64,000 nt of DNA. Source: Rhizobium lusitanum. Lineage in GTDB: Bacteria > Pseudomonadota > Alphaproteobacteria > Rhizobiales > Rhizobiaceae. The notes beneath the pieces are model-generated. The model saw nothing but the letters and a program-made list of their open reading frames with translations, was not told the origin of the DNA and did no database searches. Positions 44,708 through 54,121 of the stretch are shown here, piece after piece. Each line of letters opens with the position of its first letter. Position 1 is the first letter of the stretch. The stretch lies in NCBI RefSeq assembly GCF_014189535.1, contig NZ_CP050306.1, forward strand, positions 1-64,000, given 5' to 3'. A program made the translations under genes and the position numbers.

Positions 44708-44798
44708 ACTATGCCGAGCCGATGCGGCGTTTCTTACCGGAAATCCCGAGGCTTAGGCAGCCTGATCGGCATAGTCTCGGGCTCGGGATAAGATCCCT
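44708..44798 (-). repeat. 91-bp RIT inverted repeat, right
   Basis: Exact reverse complement of 41297-41387. Its outer bases AGATCCCT coincide with the right GATCC of the target duplication. Confidence 0.9.
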
Positions 44799-44845
44799 AT
44801 CTGCATCTTGATGCGATCAAGGTGAAGACGCGGGATTTTAGGTAG

Positions 44846-45207
44846 TTGGTGCCGGAGTGGTCGTAGATTCCGATCCGTTCAAGAGCAATGCACATCAGGC
44901 CGCCCAAACGCGATACTTCGGCGGTCGCTGGGTTAAGAGCAGGCCCGCGCGTCGGGGGCTCTCGGTCCCGATTCCGGCTTTTGCCGGCGCATCTCTAATC
45001 GGCGGGCCGAGATCAAGCTCTTTCATAGCTTTTCCCTGGGCGGTGCGAGATCACATCTTCGTCCGCGGTCGGCCCGAAGCAGGCAAACCAAGTGTCTACT
45101 TCATCGTTTCACCACGAGCCCGTTACACGGCTGTCATAGTTCGTGCTTATCGACCTGAATTTGCACGTTGCGGAAATATCCATGACAGCATCTCGAAAGG
45201 CATCTCT
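44846..45207. other. Region upstream of the MFS gene
   Basis: About 360 bp after the dnaE2 stop. The MFS frame is open through it but shows no coding pattern. Probably contains the MFS promoter; nothing else seen. Confidence 0.4.
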
Positions 45208-46388
45208 ATGACTGCGACGATGAGCAGCCGGTCGCTCTCACTTTACGCCTTCTTGCTTGTGTTGTTCATGGGCACGACCTGCAGTTCGATGATCGTGCCG
45301 TTCATGGCTTACTACATTGTGGAGGGTCTGGGGCGCGCGCCGTGGACAATTAGCCTCTATGCGGGTGGCGTTACCGTTCTCGGCATAATCTGTACCCGCA
45401 CTTTTGGTCGCTGGCTGGATGCGGGAATTGCGCCTTTTCCGCTGATTGGGGTAGCGCTGGCGGGTTATCTTCTTGCCGCGACTGCCTTGTCGATTTCACC
45501 GTCCATCTGGATCGTTTTGAGCTTTGGCGTGCTCGGATTCGGCCTGAGCAGTAGTGCCGTAGCCACCATGTTCAGTCTCGGGGCGGTCGTGGCAGAACGC
45601 GGCAAGATCACGCGTGGCCGGTCCAACGCCTACCTGCGCGCCACTACATCAACCGCCTGGATGATCGGCCCGGCGGTGGCGTTCCTGTTCTCGGAGCGCT
45701 TCGGTGAAGCTGCCGTCTTCAAGCTCGCCTTGGCACTGGCACTCTGTTGGGCGCTGATGTGGTGGATGATTATCCCGAGCGATATGACGCTTCGCCCCAA
45801 GACCGGATCAGTGCACACATCTTCTGCCCAAAAGCCCATCGGCCTGTGGTTGGCGGCCGCGTTCGTTTTCTGTCTGTCCTCGGCGCACTCGCTAACATTC
45901 AGCGCACTGCCACTGTTCTACGTACGGGAAGTTGGGCTGCCGGGCTATGCGCCAGGCACGGCCTTCAGCATGAAGACCTTCGTGGAGGTCTTCGCGATCT
46001 TCACCACGCCACAATGATCATCTCCCGCTTCGGTCTGAAAGGGCCACTTGTCGTGGTGGCGCTGTTGGCAACCGTGACGATCCTGCTGCTGTCCTATGTG
46101 CAGACCTATCCACAGATGCTGGCGGGCGCTGCCTTGGAGGGGCTGTATTATGGTCTCTATGCCAGCATCGGTATCAGTTTCCTGCAATCTTTCTCCGGCG
46201 ACCGCCCGGCGCAGGCCACCGCGCTTTACTGGAATGTTCTGAGTGTCAGCGGCATTCTTGCAGGCCCCGCGACCGGCCTCATAGCGCAAGCCTACGATTT
46301 CCAAGCAGTTATCCGGGTGGCCTCGGCTGTGGCTGCTCTCTCCGCTCTTCTACTTTTCGCGTCAATGTTTCATAAGCGCTTGCGATAA
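45208..46388 (+). pseudogene. MFS transporter (sugar-efflux/SetB-like) with one frameshift
   Basis: From ATG 45208 (MTATMSSRSLSLYAFLLVLF). Twelve membrane segments can be traced if the frame changes near 46009: helices 1-8 lie in the first frame to FVEVFAIFTTP, and ISRFGLKGPLVVVALLA, LEGLYYGLYASIGISFLQSF and YWNVLSVSGILAGPATGLIA follow in the next. The signature of SetA/SetB efflux pumps is loosely present. One more C at 46009-46010 would restore it. Substrate unknown. Confidence 0.75.
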
Positions 46389-47486
46389 AACTTAGAGTAT
46401 TGAATTTCATATGAAAATCACCCCGTTTGCCATTTCGCGATAACCCACAATTGGTTCAAAATAATGAAGCCCTTCATAGGCTTGTCTCCATCCAACAGGG
46501 CCAGCGCCAAGCGGAAAGACGGGTCAGAGCGTGATGGAATTCAACATCGATTGTCCTCATGTTCAATACATGAGGACAGATGGCCTGATCTACGGAGCCA
46601 TAGGCCACCCGCTTCTTGCGGCTAAATTCTCTTTGTCGGATAAATCCGGAGTTTCGTATGGGTTTTGCGCCAGATTTCTGCGACATTCATGGTAGCGGAC
46701 AGAAGCCTCTGCAAGTGTCCACTTTCAGGGCCGTTGCAGAACCCTTTGAACGGCGGAAATGAGGTCGCTTGCTGAACGGCAGCTAGCCGCCAAATGCGGC
46801 CCATAGCGGAGCTTCCGCTTCCGGCCCCACATCGGCATTCCAAGGAGGCAAGCCGATGTCCGTTACTGAGGAATTTCAGACGGATACCTCTTGTAACAAC
46901 AGGGTCGTCGGTTCGGTTCCCATCAAAGCGTAAGAAGCTCGTCCAGCACAGTCACATCTCACGGGGAAGATCCAGCCTTGCATCTTATGCGTGACAATGC
47001 GCGACGACCGTGCCGCGTATCCGCTGTAAACAAGCGTCGTCCTAGAGCTCAGAGTTGAAACCCGCCGCATCTGCGAAACACTGACTCTCGGCTTTTCGAA
47101 AGAAGCACGTTATCGACGTAATCCGCTTAATCTTCGGCTGCGTTTCTTCATATACACTGTCAGTGTGATCCGAGACAGATCTATATTGATATAAATGTTC
47201 GTGGTTTTGGGGAAGCGATCTTCAAAGATAATAATTACAGAAAAGGATGGTATCGAAGTTTAAAACTTCTTCGAAGCCCGTAATTCTCATCTCATTTTTA
47301 TTCGCTTTACTGACGGTGAAGTTGAGTTATGATGCGTCTGCATTCAATCTAGTGTGCGTTTCCTGCACGGCGCTGCGTTTCCCAAACTACGCATTTGATC
47401 TTCCAATTGCATTACGCTCGTGGGCGCCGCCTGCAAGTTCTGGTGTGCTAGATGGCTTTTCGGCCATTCCGACAAAGGGGAAAAAA
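46389..47486. other. 1.1 kb without a supported gene
   Basis: Small open frames only, no domains. The GC content is lower toward 47100-47250. It probably contains the promoter of the lysozyme operon at the right edge. The long open frame entering the lysozyme gene from 47247 lacks coding pattern before 47487. Confidence 0.4.
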
Positions 47487-48461
47487 ATGAAGTATAGTGG
47501 CATCGCACTGAAAATCGCCGTCGTTTGCACATTTTATGTTTCTGCCACTCATCCAATCGGCGCTGAAGAAGGCACGCGAACTGAAGATAGCTGGACGGCG
47601 TTGCCAGATGATCAGTCGGAAGATACTTCCCGTGGCGCAGCCTTTGCAGAGCATGAGGTTGCGGCCTATGACGCCGCTGCACCGGCCTCCAGCGCCGAGC
47701 CATTGGCCATTCCCTCACAGTTCACGTTTCCGGATGACGCGCGCTATGACCGGATCGAAAAACACGACCGCATGAATTCAATATTCGGCATCGATGTAAG
47801 CCATTACACCGATTCAAGGCTCAATCTCGACGATCTCAAGGTGAAGAACGTACGGTTTGTCTATATCAAGGCCACGCAGGGGACGTCGTCAAAAGATGCC
47901 AAATTCGCCCAGTTTTGGGATGGAATGGGCAAGCTCGATCCTGCCGTCAAGGTGCCTCGAGGCGCCTACCACTTCCTCTCGTCGACGTCGCCGGGAAAGC
48001 CGCAGGCTGACGCGTTCGTTGACTATATCACTCTCCATGGCGGGATTAAGACCGGAGATTTGCCGCCGGTTGTCGATCTTGAGTGGGATGTAACGAAGAA
48101 AAACCCTGATCAGTGGATCGGCCACTCTGCCGATGAAATTGTTGCCGAGACCCTGGCCTGCCTCAAAGAAATTGAGACGCGAACGCATCGACGCCCCATT
48201 TTATACACCGCCAAGTCCTGGTGGTCCGACAAGACGATCCCCTTGTCGCGGGTCGCCGCATTCAAGGACTATCCGATTTGGATCGCGGACTACAATCCGA
48301 AACGCAAGCTGAAGGAGGCGCCAAATGTCCTTCCCAACACAACGACCGCAATCTGGCAATTCTCAGATGCAGCGTTGATAAAAGGGCAGGTCGCCAGTTA
48401 CGACACCTCCGTCTTTTACGGGACCAGCGACGACTTCAAAAAAACGTTCGGCTTGCAATGA
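47487..48461 (+). CDS. Secreted GH25-family lysozyme
   Basis: 324 residues from ATG 47487, preceded by AAAGGGG. Signal peptide: MKYSGIALKIAVVCTFYVSA, cleavage near HPIGAEE. A linker of about 65 residues is followed by the GH25 barrel: FGIDVSHYTD (D103), VRFVYIKATQG, PRGAYHFLSS, LPPVVDLEWD (D197, E199), RRPILYTAKSWW and TAIWQFSD. All three acidic catalytic positions of GH25 muramidases are present. The enzyme would cut the peptidoglycan glycan chain in the periplasm. Stop overlaps the next start (ATGA). Confidence 0.88.
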   Translation: MKYSGIALKIAVVCTFYVSATHPIGAEEGTRTEDSWTALPDDQSEDTSRGAAFAEHEVAAYDAAAPASSAEPLAIPSQFTFPDDARYDRIEKHDRMNSIFGIDVSHYTDSRLNLDDLKVKNVRFVYIKATQGTSSKDAKFAQFWDGMGKLDPAVKVPRGAYHFLSSTSPGKPQADAFVDYITLHGGIKTGDLPPVVDLEWDVTKKNPDQWIGHSADEIVAETLACLKEIETRTHRRPILYTAKSWWSDKTIPLSRVAAFKDYPIWIADYNPKRKLKEAPNVLPNTTTAIWQFSDAALIKGQVASYDTSVFYGTSDDFKKTFGLQ

Positions 48462-50305
48462 GAGCCCGGGGATCAATCGGGGTGTGGCGGGTTGCCGTTG
48501 CGCTGGTTGCCGTCATCGGCGGAATCCTCGTCAGCCGACAGATTTCTAACGCGGCCGAGTGTCCGTCTGAGGTTCAAAACACGCCCTACTGCGACGCCTT
48601 TGTCGTCTATAAGAAACCAGGTACCTCCAAACCTGACTGGCGCATTGAAAAGCTTATTCCGAAAGCCAAGGAGGATGACGCCGATATCAGAAGTTTCGCG
48701 TTTGTCGTTTCGGTTTATAACTACCCGGCATTCACGCAGGAAAAGGACAAGGTGCTACAGTCGGTGAAGGCTGATCTTCCCCGCATTGAAGCCTTTTTGA
48801 AGGACCAGGGCTTCGACGAGGTTATCGTTCTCGACAACGAGCATGCGACCAAAGACGCGATAAACTATTTCCTCGAACAGTACCTCCTCACCCAGGTGAA
48901 CGACTACAAGGGTCGCTCGCGGTTCCTGTTCATGTATGACGGGCATGGGATCCCGGGTGCCGATGATCGATCGCCGGGCGGCCTTGCGCTGTCGATGGCG
49001 ACTGGCGAGGCCGATCCGCTGCCTACGCACAGCTACGGTCTGGATGATCTCGAAAACCGCCTGCGCAAGATCGCTCACCTTACCTATCACTCGGTCGCTT
49101 TGCTGGGTTCCTGCTACTCGGGTGGGGTCTTTCCGATCAACACATCATTGGGTGACAATACGAGCTTTCCTCTCAGCCCGGGCGCGCATGCCGTCACAGC
49201 GTCGAAGGCGGACGAGCTTGCCTGGGGAGCACCTGACGGCAAGGGGACAATGTTTTTCGAGAAGCTGATCGCTGCGATCGATCGAGGCGCGTCCGATTTA
49301 AATTCGTCGCAAGTGGTTTCGTCCGGAAGTGGCGAACCTCAAAAGGTTGCCGGATCGAGCATTGTGCGTCTCGGCCGGGCGGTGCAGGAGATGAATGAAT
49401 CGCTTGAGGCCATCAATCCGGCGACCAACCAATATTACCCGCAATTGAGAACCGGGCCGATCGCGCCCGAGGAGAATTACGATGGCGCGTTCTTTTTCCT
49501 TGTTCCGCTGACATCGGAGGAGCAAGCAAGCAACCGGGATCCGAATCCTGCGACGACGATCCAGCGTGATTTCGAAACGACAGGCAGCGCGGTGACCGGT
49601 CGACCCGACCTGAAGGTGTTTTCGCCGCCCGAGACCTACGCAGTGCGAGGTATAGACGTCGCAAGATATACCGGCGATCTGAAGTTCGATGCGATCAATG
49701 CAAGCGGGCTCGTCAAATTCATCTATGCGAAGGCCACCCAGGGTTCAGAGGGAAAAGACACCAAATTTCAGCAATATTTGAAAGGCGCCGGAGAAACGGA
49801 AGTTTCCTTCGGTGGCTATCACGTCTTCGATTGCTCCCCGCCCGAGGCTCAGTTTAAAAACATCACAGCCACGGTCCCCCGGGACAAGGATCTGTTGCCC
49901 GTTGCCGTCGACCTTGAATGGTTCAGGGGAAATCCGCATTCGCTGTTCCTGGCCTGCTCTGATAACCCGGACGTAATCCGATCGAATTTGAAGGCACTGC
50001 TTTTTGAGCTCGCGGACTATTACGGCAAGCGTCCGATAATCTACACCTCGCGGTTCGGGGTCGGGGACATCCTCGGAAGCGACTTCAACGATTTTGGTCT
50101 TTGGTATGCCGACTTTCGCAAGACCACGCCTGGCTATGCCGGCGACAATCCTTGGACATTTTGGCAGATGACCGATCACGGGAACATCCCCGGCATCTCA
50201 GCGGCCGTGGACTACAACGTTTTCTTCGGCAGCAAAGAGCAATTCGCTGCTTTCGCCGAGACGGGGGAGAACGTTGCTCGAAATGCAGCTGTTTCATTGA
50301 AGTAA
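48458..50305 (+). CDS. Caspase-like peptidase fused to a GH25 lysozyme
   Basis: 615 residues from ATG 48458, overlapping the upstream stop. Residues 10-26 form a signal or membrane anchor (VAVALVAVIGGILVS). Caspase/metacaspase p20 domain about 60-310 with the dyad His163 (FMYDGHGIPG) and Cys219 (LLGSCYSGG). C-terminal GH25 domain about 395-600: RGIDVARYTG (D400), KFIYAKATQG, VAVDLEWF (D485, E487), KRPIIYTSRFG, WTFWQMTD. Both active sites look complete. Protease and muramidase would share one exported polypeptide; I know of no characterised protein with this architecture. Confidence 0.85.
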   Translation: MRARGSIGVWRVAVALVAVIGGILVSRQISNAAECPSEVQNTPYCDAFVVYKKPGTSKPDWRIEKLIPKAKEDDADIRSFAFVVSVYNYPAFTQEKDKVLQSVKADLPRIEAFLKDQGFDEVIVLDNEHATKDAINYFLEQYLLTQVNDYKGRSRFLFMYDGHGIPGADDRSPGGLALSMATGEADPLPTHSYGLDDLENRLRKIAHLTYHSVALLGSCYSGGVFPINTSLGDNTSFPLSPGAHAVTASKADELAWGAPDGKGTMFFEKLIAAIDRGASDLNSSQVVSSGSGEPQKVAGSSIVRLGRAVQEMNESLEAINPATNQYYPQLRTGPIAPEENYDGAFFFLVPLTSEEQASNRDPNPATTIQRDFETTGSAVTGRPDLKVFSPPETYAVRGIDVARYTGDLKFDAINASGLVKFIYAKATQGSEGKDTKFQQYLKGAGETEVSFGGYHVFDCSPPEAQFKNITATVPRDKDLLPVAVDLEWFRGNPHSLFLACSDNPDVIRSNLKALLFELADYYGKRPIIYTSRFGVGDILGSDFNDFGLWYADFRKTTPGYAGDNPWTFWQMTDHGNIPGISAAVDYNVFFGSKEQFAAFAETGENVARNAAVSLK

Positions 50306-50328
50306 ACCTGGGCGAGGACAATTGCGTG

Positions 50329-51009
50329 ATGAAAATAATTGTGGCACTACTGTTGTCGGCGTTGGCGATGAGTTCATGCTCGCCAACCAGACAGGCGGAA
50401 AATACCCCGGATCTGAATTCCACAATTAAAGTGCTGGGCTATGATTCCCTTGCGCTTCCGTCAACGGCATATGGTCCGGGTTCGCTCGTGACCTCGGTGA
50501 AAGGCAGTGGTCTGGTCGCCCCGCTCAACTTGACCTATCTGTGCCGACCTGACTTCGCCCACGCGCCGCCACCAATCATTGATAAAGCAGCCTCGGCAGA
50601 CGCCTCTCGCTCCTTAAACAGCTCATTCAAACTCGATCCGTCAACGTTGATACAAATTGGTCTTGGCGCCAGCGCGAGTTATCTTGATACGGTTACTTTG
50701 AAGCTGAGCAACGTCAGCGTCGAGAAGCTCGCATTCGACGACCTTGAAACTGTCCGCTCAACGCTGGGACCATCGTGCAAGCAGATTGTCGCAGAGTTCT
50801 CAAAGAAATCCCTGGCTTACCAGACAAAGCAAGCAATCCGAGCCGACGTAACATACTCGTTCAAGCTCAAGGCAGGCGCCTCTGCCGAAGCAAAAGGCCT
50901 CGTCATCAAAGCCCTGGCTTCGGCTTTTGGCGGTTCAATCGAGAGCGATCAAGGGTCGACGGTTTCCGGCAAGGGGCTGTTCTATGGCTTGATCCTGACA
51001 AAGGTGTGA
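50329..51009 (+). CDS. Lipoprotein in the caspase-lysozyme operon
   Basis: 226 residues; MKIIVALLLSALAMSSC with the acylated Cys at residue 17. The mature part contains a DLNSTIKVLGYDSLALP start and ends with a Gly/Ala-rich stretch (AGASAEAKGLVIKALASAFG). Two further cysteines (YLCRPDF, GPSCKQI). No family recognised. It begins 24 bp after the fusion gene, so belongs to the same operon, and could anchor or inhibit the exported enzymes. Confidence 0.65.
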   Translation: MKIIVALLLSALAMSSCSPTRQAENTPDLNSTIKVLGYDSLALPSTAYGPGSLVTSVKGSGLVAPLNLTYLCRPDFAHAPPPIIDKAASADASRSLNSSFKLDPSTLIQIGLGASASYLDTVTLKLSNVSVEKLAFDDLETVRSTLGPSCKQIVAEFSKKSLAYQTKQAIRADVTYSFKLKAGASAEAKGLVIKALASAFGGSIESDQGSTVSGKGLFYGLILTKV

Positions 51010-51245
51010 TTAGAGACGCGTGCCGACCGTAGTCAGCGGCGGTAGACGACGGCTTCACAATCAGCGACAGTGAATCAAGGCAAAGCGCTCCGGCGCTGAG
51101 AAGAATGGAAAGGATGGCACTGCTGGCAAGCGTGGAGTTGCGGGAAATGCCGGCAGGGTAGTAAGGGCGGCAGCACTGCCGGGATGCGCCAACTAAGCGA
51201 CAATTCTGCCCTTCGGCTGTAAGATGTGCAAATGCCCGACGGTCG
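51010..51245. other. Junction of two convergent operons, with a hairpin
   Basis: CCGGCAG (51150-51156) and CTGCCGG (51176-51182) pair into a 7-bp stem with a 19-base loop, and a smaller AGCGC/GCGCT stem lies near 51085. Either could be a transcript end; no T run is seen. Confidence 0.4.
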
Positions 51246-52043
51246 TTAGGGATCGTTATCGTTTGGGCATGCGCCGCGGCCGAGAGTGTTTTTATGTGCC
51301 AATAGCCAGGCGGACAATAGACGGTTATTTCCGGTCTGTTGGGCAGCAAGGATTTCAGCCTGCACTAGGGAAAGCCATGCAACTCTTTGAGCTTGTGTTT
51401 TAAGCGCGCTCGGGGCGTGGGCATTAGGGTAGGCCAAAGCCATTTGCAAAGGCAATGTGCGCCAAAATCTCGTCAGGCCGGACTTGATGCGATCAATTTT
51501 ACTATCCGGTGCGACGAGCAAGGATTTCTGCACGCTGAGAGGGACATCCCGCGTCGAGCCGTTTTCCGCTTCCTTGAAAGCAACGGTCATGCCATTTCTG
51601 AAAAAGTAATTCCGTCTGTTTTCGATGACATTCCCACTGACAGCGAACATCATGCCTGAATTGGTGCGTGCACACGCGAGGACCGTCGCAAAGCATGCGC
51701 TATTGCCGCGAAGGCGTTCGTCACAAGCCGTTTCGATCCAGGTCGCGATTGTCTCCGCCTTCACATCCAGGAGATAGGTGATGCCCTCCAAGCCGCCCTG
51801 CCTATAGGAGCATTCCAGCAAGCTTGATCCCGGCCATCCCTGAAAGTCGTGGCCAAGCGGCGCACATTGCGAGCCGGACGAAAAGATCACATAGGCGCTT
51901 TTCTGGGCTTGTTTTACGTCCTGGATATGTTCGCTTTCGGCCGCTACAGCAGCGCCTGGAAAAAACAGGGAAAGTGCGCAAAGAACAAGACGTGGTGCCA
52001 GCCGTGTTAGAGAGCGAAAATTCGGTGGTACAGGAAAGTGCAT
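51246..52043 (-). CDS. Secreted protein of unknown function, end of the second caspase operon
   Basis: 265 residues. Signal peptide with LVLCALSLFFPGAAVAA, cleavage near residue 35. Five cysteines remain, including SSGSQCAPLG, LLECSYRQG, ETACDERL and FATVLACAR. No domain recognised; the segment HDFQGWPGSSLLECSY resembles nothing I know. It follows the caspase gene on the same strand by 37 bp. Confidence 0.6.
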   Translation of the reverse strand: MHFPVPPNFRSLTRLAPRLVLCALSLFFPGAAVAAESEHIQDVKQAQKSAYVIFSSGSQCAPLGHDFQGWPGSSLLECSYRQGGLEGITYLLDVKAETIATWIETACDERLRGNSACFATVLACARTNSGMMFAVSGNVIENRRNYFFRNGMTVAFKEAENGSTRDVPLSVQKSLLVAPDSKIDRIKSGLTRFWRTLPLQMALAYPNAHAPSALKTQAQRVAWLSLVQAEILAAQQTGNNRLLSAWLLAHKNTLGRGACPNDNDP

Positions 52044-52080
52044 TTGGCGATCTCCGTTTCCCGGAAGCCTCTGATTTCGT

Positions 52081-54105
52081 CTACCTGCTGCATGGGCGGG
52101 TCACCACGCGCAGCCATCCGCCGCGCGCATTATCGCCGTTGCTTGGGCCATCGTCCTTCGAGACAAGTTTGACGCATTTTCCACCGTCAAGGATGCCGAG
52201 AGATCCGTATTCGAGGCTTGGTCCCGCCCGCTTGTAGACGCTGGAATCGGCGACCAGCATGTCGCCCACCTCGAGAGCGCTGATTGTCGGCAGCGGGGGG
52301 TTCATCGTTGCTTTCGGACGCAATTGACCGGCCTTTGTTAGCCAGTTGTCCTCGCCGGTCTCGTAGTAGACCGACACCTGAATGTTATCGATTGCGCCTT
52401 GCAAGCTCTTGCGAAGCGTCGAGTCGTTCGACTTCTTCTGTAGCGCGACCAGCACATCACGGGATGCAGATTCAGTGGTACGCCAGCCGTTTGGTGCATT
52501 CCTGAGAGCTTCGGCCACCCCCAGCTGATAGCGATAGGTGCCCGTGTTTAAACCGCGCACGAGAGTGGCTGCCGTTGATCCGTCGTCATTGGCCAGAAGC
52601 TCGGCAAGATCTTTGCGCGCACCGTGCCTGATGGCCTTCTCTTCACTCTGCAGCGCGACGACCGTGCGATCGTATTTCTTCTGATCGTCAACATTGATGC
52701 GCAAAGCTGTCCTTTCGATAGACAGCTTGTTGGGATCGACCGTCGAAACCTTGTTATCTACGCCGCTGACCACCACGACCTTGTCATCGGTTTTCGGCAC
52801 GGACACCTTGCCGCTCAACTTCCAGATCGCGTTTTTCTCCCAGGATGCAAAACTTGCTGCCAACGTGCGGGCGCTTGAGGACAGGCTCGGTCCCGAGACA
52901 ATCGCGTATTGATCCGTGCAGCCCTTGCAGGTCAGTTCGGTATCGGTGAACACGGCATTGCCCGGCAGGTTCGATGGCATGTCTATTGTTATCGAATAGG
53001 GTGTTGCTTTCGCTTTGGCGACGCAGGCGTCATCGCATATTGTTACTGCGGTATTGATGAACTTTTCGGCCTCATAAATCTGGGCAATTGCCTTATCGGA
53101 TTGTCCGGTGGCGCTTCTGAAAACCGGTTGCAGCGACGTGTCGCTTTCCGCCGGCTGCGGGGGGGCGAAGACATCCTCTGCCTTCTCCGGCAGTTTGAAG
53201 ACGATCTCGCCGATGTCGAGGTTCGGGTTGGCGATCCGGCCGTGCACCGGCGTCTGCTTTGAATAGGCGGGCACCGAACCTTCCAGAAATGCGGCAAGCT
53301 CCGTTCCGGTCAGATATCCATCCCTGTTGCTGTCCGCTTCAATCCGCTCGCCGAGCAAAGCTTGCGTGAGAAGATTTGCGTAGACGCTGGTTGCCGGGAC
53401 CTCCTGCTCGGCGGTGCCGGACGCAAAAAATTCGCGAAGAGGTTTTTGGACGTTATCGGAGAACACGTAACCCGAGAGCGGCTGCCGGGGCGGCGTACCG
53501 CTGCGGCTCATCGTGATGATTCCGGAGAAGCAGGCATCGAAGATAAACAGCGCATGTTTCACCTCCAATGCTTCGGCCCAGTCCAAGAATTTGGAGATCC
53601 TCACCGCCTTTAACTGGAACGTCGGATCCTCTGTGGGCAAAAGCGCATCGATCGGCAATAGATATCCGACCTGTCCTGTCGGACCATTGCGGGTGATGCC
53701 GTGCGAGGCGACGTAGACGACAACCCGCGCTTCCGGATTTGTCCCCACCGTTTTTGCGATGAAGCATTCGATGACGTTGGAAAAATCAGCGCTCTTTACG
53801 TCTAGGAAGAGCGAGACATCAAAACCCTGGCTTTCGAGAACGCTGCGCAACTTGCGCATTTCCGCCGGAACATCCGGCAGGGGCTTTTGCGGGTAGGACG
53901 ATTCTCCAACCAGCAGTGCAAAGCTCTTGTTGTAGAATTCGAAATCGCGGCCCTTGAGATCGGGATGCGTCATCTCAGGCGGATCGGGAACCGGATTTGT
54001 GGTCTCCGTTGCCTGCAGCGAACAGTCCGCCGCCTGCGCTGCTGTCGAAAACAACAAACTCAGAAACACGAGGATGCAGGCGAGTGGGAACCTGCCGGTT
54101 TTCAT
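52081..54105 (-). CDS. Secreted caspase-like protein with EF-hand
   Basis: 674 residues from ATG 54105 (MKTGRFPLACILVFLSLLFS), signal cleaved near AAQA. Peptidase C14 domain about 50-250: SFALLVGESSYPQ, the dyad His135 (YVASHGITR) and Cys192 (FIFDACFSG). An EF-hand loop, DSNRDGYLTGTE at 258-269, fits the calcium consensus. The middle is unassigned; about 590-670 (VGDMLVADSSVYKRAG, GKCVKLVSKDD) resembles an SH3b-like domain. Calcium-dependent activation, as in metacaspases, is plausible but untested. Confidence 0.85.
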   Translation of the reverse strand: MKTGRFPLACILVFLSLLFSTAAQAADCSLQATETTNPVPDPPEMTHPDLKGRDFEFYNKSFALLVGESSYPQKPLPDVPAEMRKLRSVLESQGFDVSLFLDVKSADFSNVIECFIAKTVGTNPEARVVVYVASHGITRNGPTGQVGYLLPIDALLPTEDPTFQLKAVRISKFLDWAEALEVKHALFIFDACFSGIITMSRSGTPPRQPLSGYVFSDNVQKPLREFFASGTAEQEVPATSVYANLLTQALLGERIEADSNRDGYLTGTELAAFLEGSVPAYSKQTPVHGRIANPNLDIGEIVFKLPEKAEDVFAPPQPAESDTSLQPVFRSATGQSDKAIAQIYEAEKFINTAVTICDDACVAKAKATPYSITIDMPSNLPGNAVFTDTELTCKGCTDQYAIVSGPSLSSSARTLAASFASWEKNAIWKLSGKVSVPKTDDKVVVVSGVDNKVSTVDPNKLSIERTALRINVDDQKKYDRTVVALQSEEKAIRHGARKDLAELLANDDGSTAATLVRGLNTGTYRYQLGVAEALRNAPNGWRTTESASRDVLVALQKKSNDSTLRKSLQGAIDNIQVSVYYETGEDNWLTKAGQLRPKATMNPPLPTISALEVGDMLVADSSVYKRAGPSLEYGSLGILDGGKCVKLVSKDDGPSNGDNARGGWLRVVTRPCSR

Positions 54106-54121
54106 CGCTTCGGCAATCATC

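Larger units (their letters stand above)
41277..44791. mobile_element. Recombinase-in-trio (RIT) element, 3.5 kb
   Basis: Three overlapping tyrosine recombinase genes flanked by long inverted repeats, the defining layout of RIT elements. Repeats 41297-41387 and 44708-44798 are identical over 91 bp. At the left end only, an additional 20-bp palindrome (ATGCCGA..TCGGCAT, 41277-41296 region) lies between the GATCC duplication and the repeat. ATGCCGA/TCGGCAT also occurs inside the repeats and could be a recombinase-binding half-site. Confidence 0.85.
40531..44845 (+). pseudogene. dnaE2: dnaE2 3' fragment, split by a RIT element
   Basis: 40531-41276 encodes the end of error-prone DNA polymerase DnaE2: REALWAIKALRDEPLPPFAA, VVEDYGHVGLTLRSHPLSFL, GLVLVRQRPGSAKGVMFITI (OB fold), GRGDEFHHGSP. 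The last codons (YLHLDAIKVKTRDFR, stop at 44843) resume at 44797, beyond the RIT element. Joining at the GATCC duplication restores RDIVDPYLHLDAIKV, the normal spacing. The polymerase domain upstream is missing, so the fragment was non-functional already. Confidence 0.85.

Noticed and set aside
47247..47486. N-terminal extension of the first lysozyme
   Set aside because: Low coding character; the signal peptide and ribosome site define the start at 47487.
48221..48457. N-terminal extension of the caspase-GH25 ORF
   Set aside because: It lies antiphase within the upstream lysozyme gene; the ATG at 48458 gives the signal anchor and a standard ATGA overlap.
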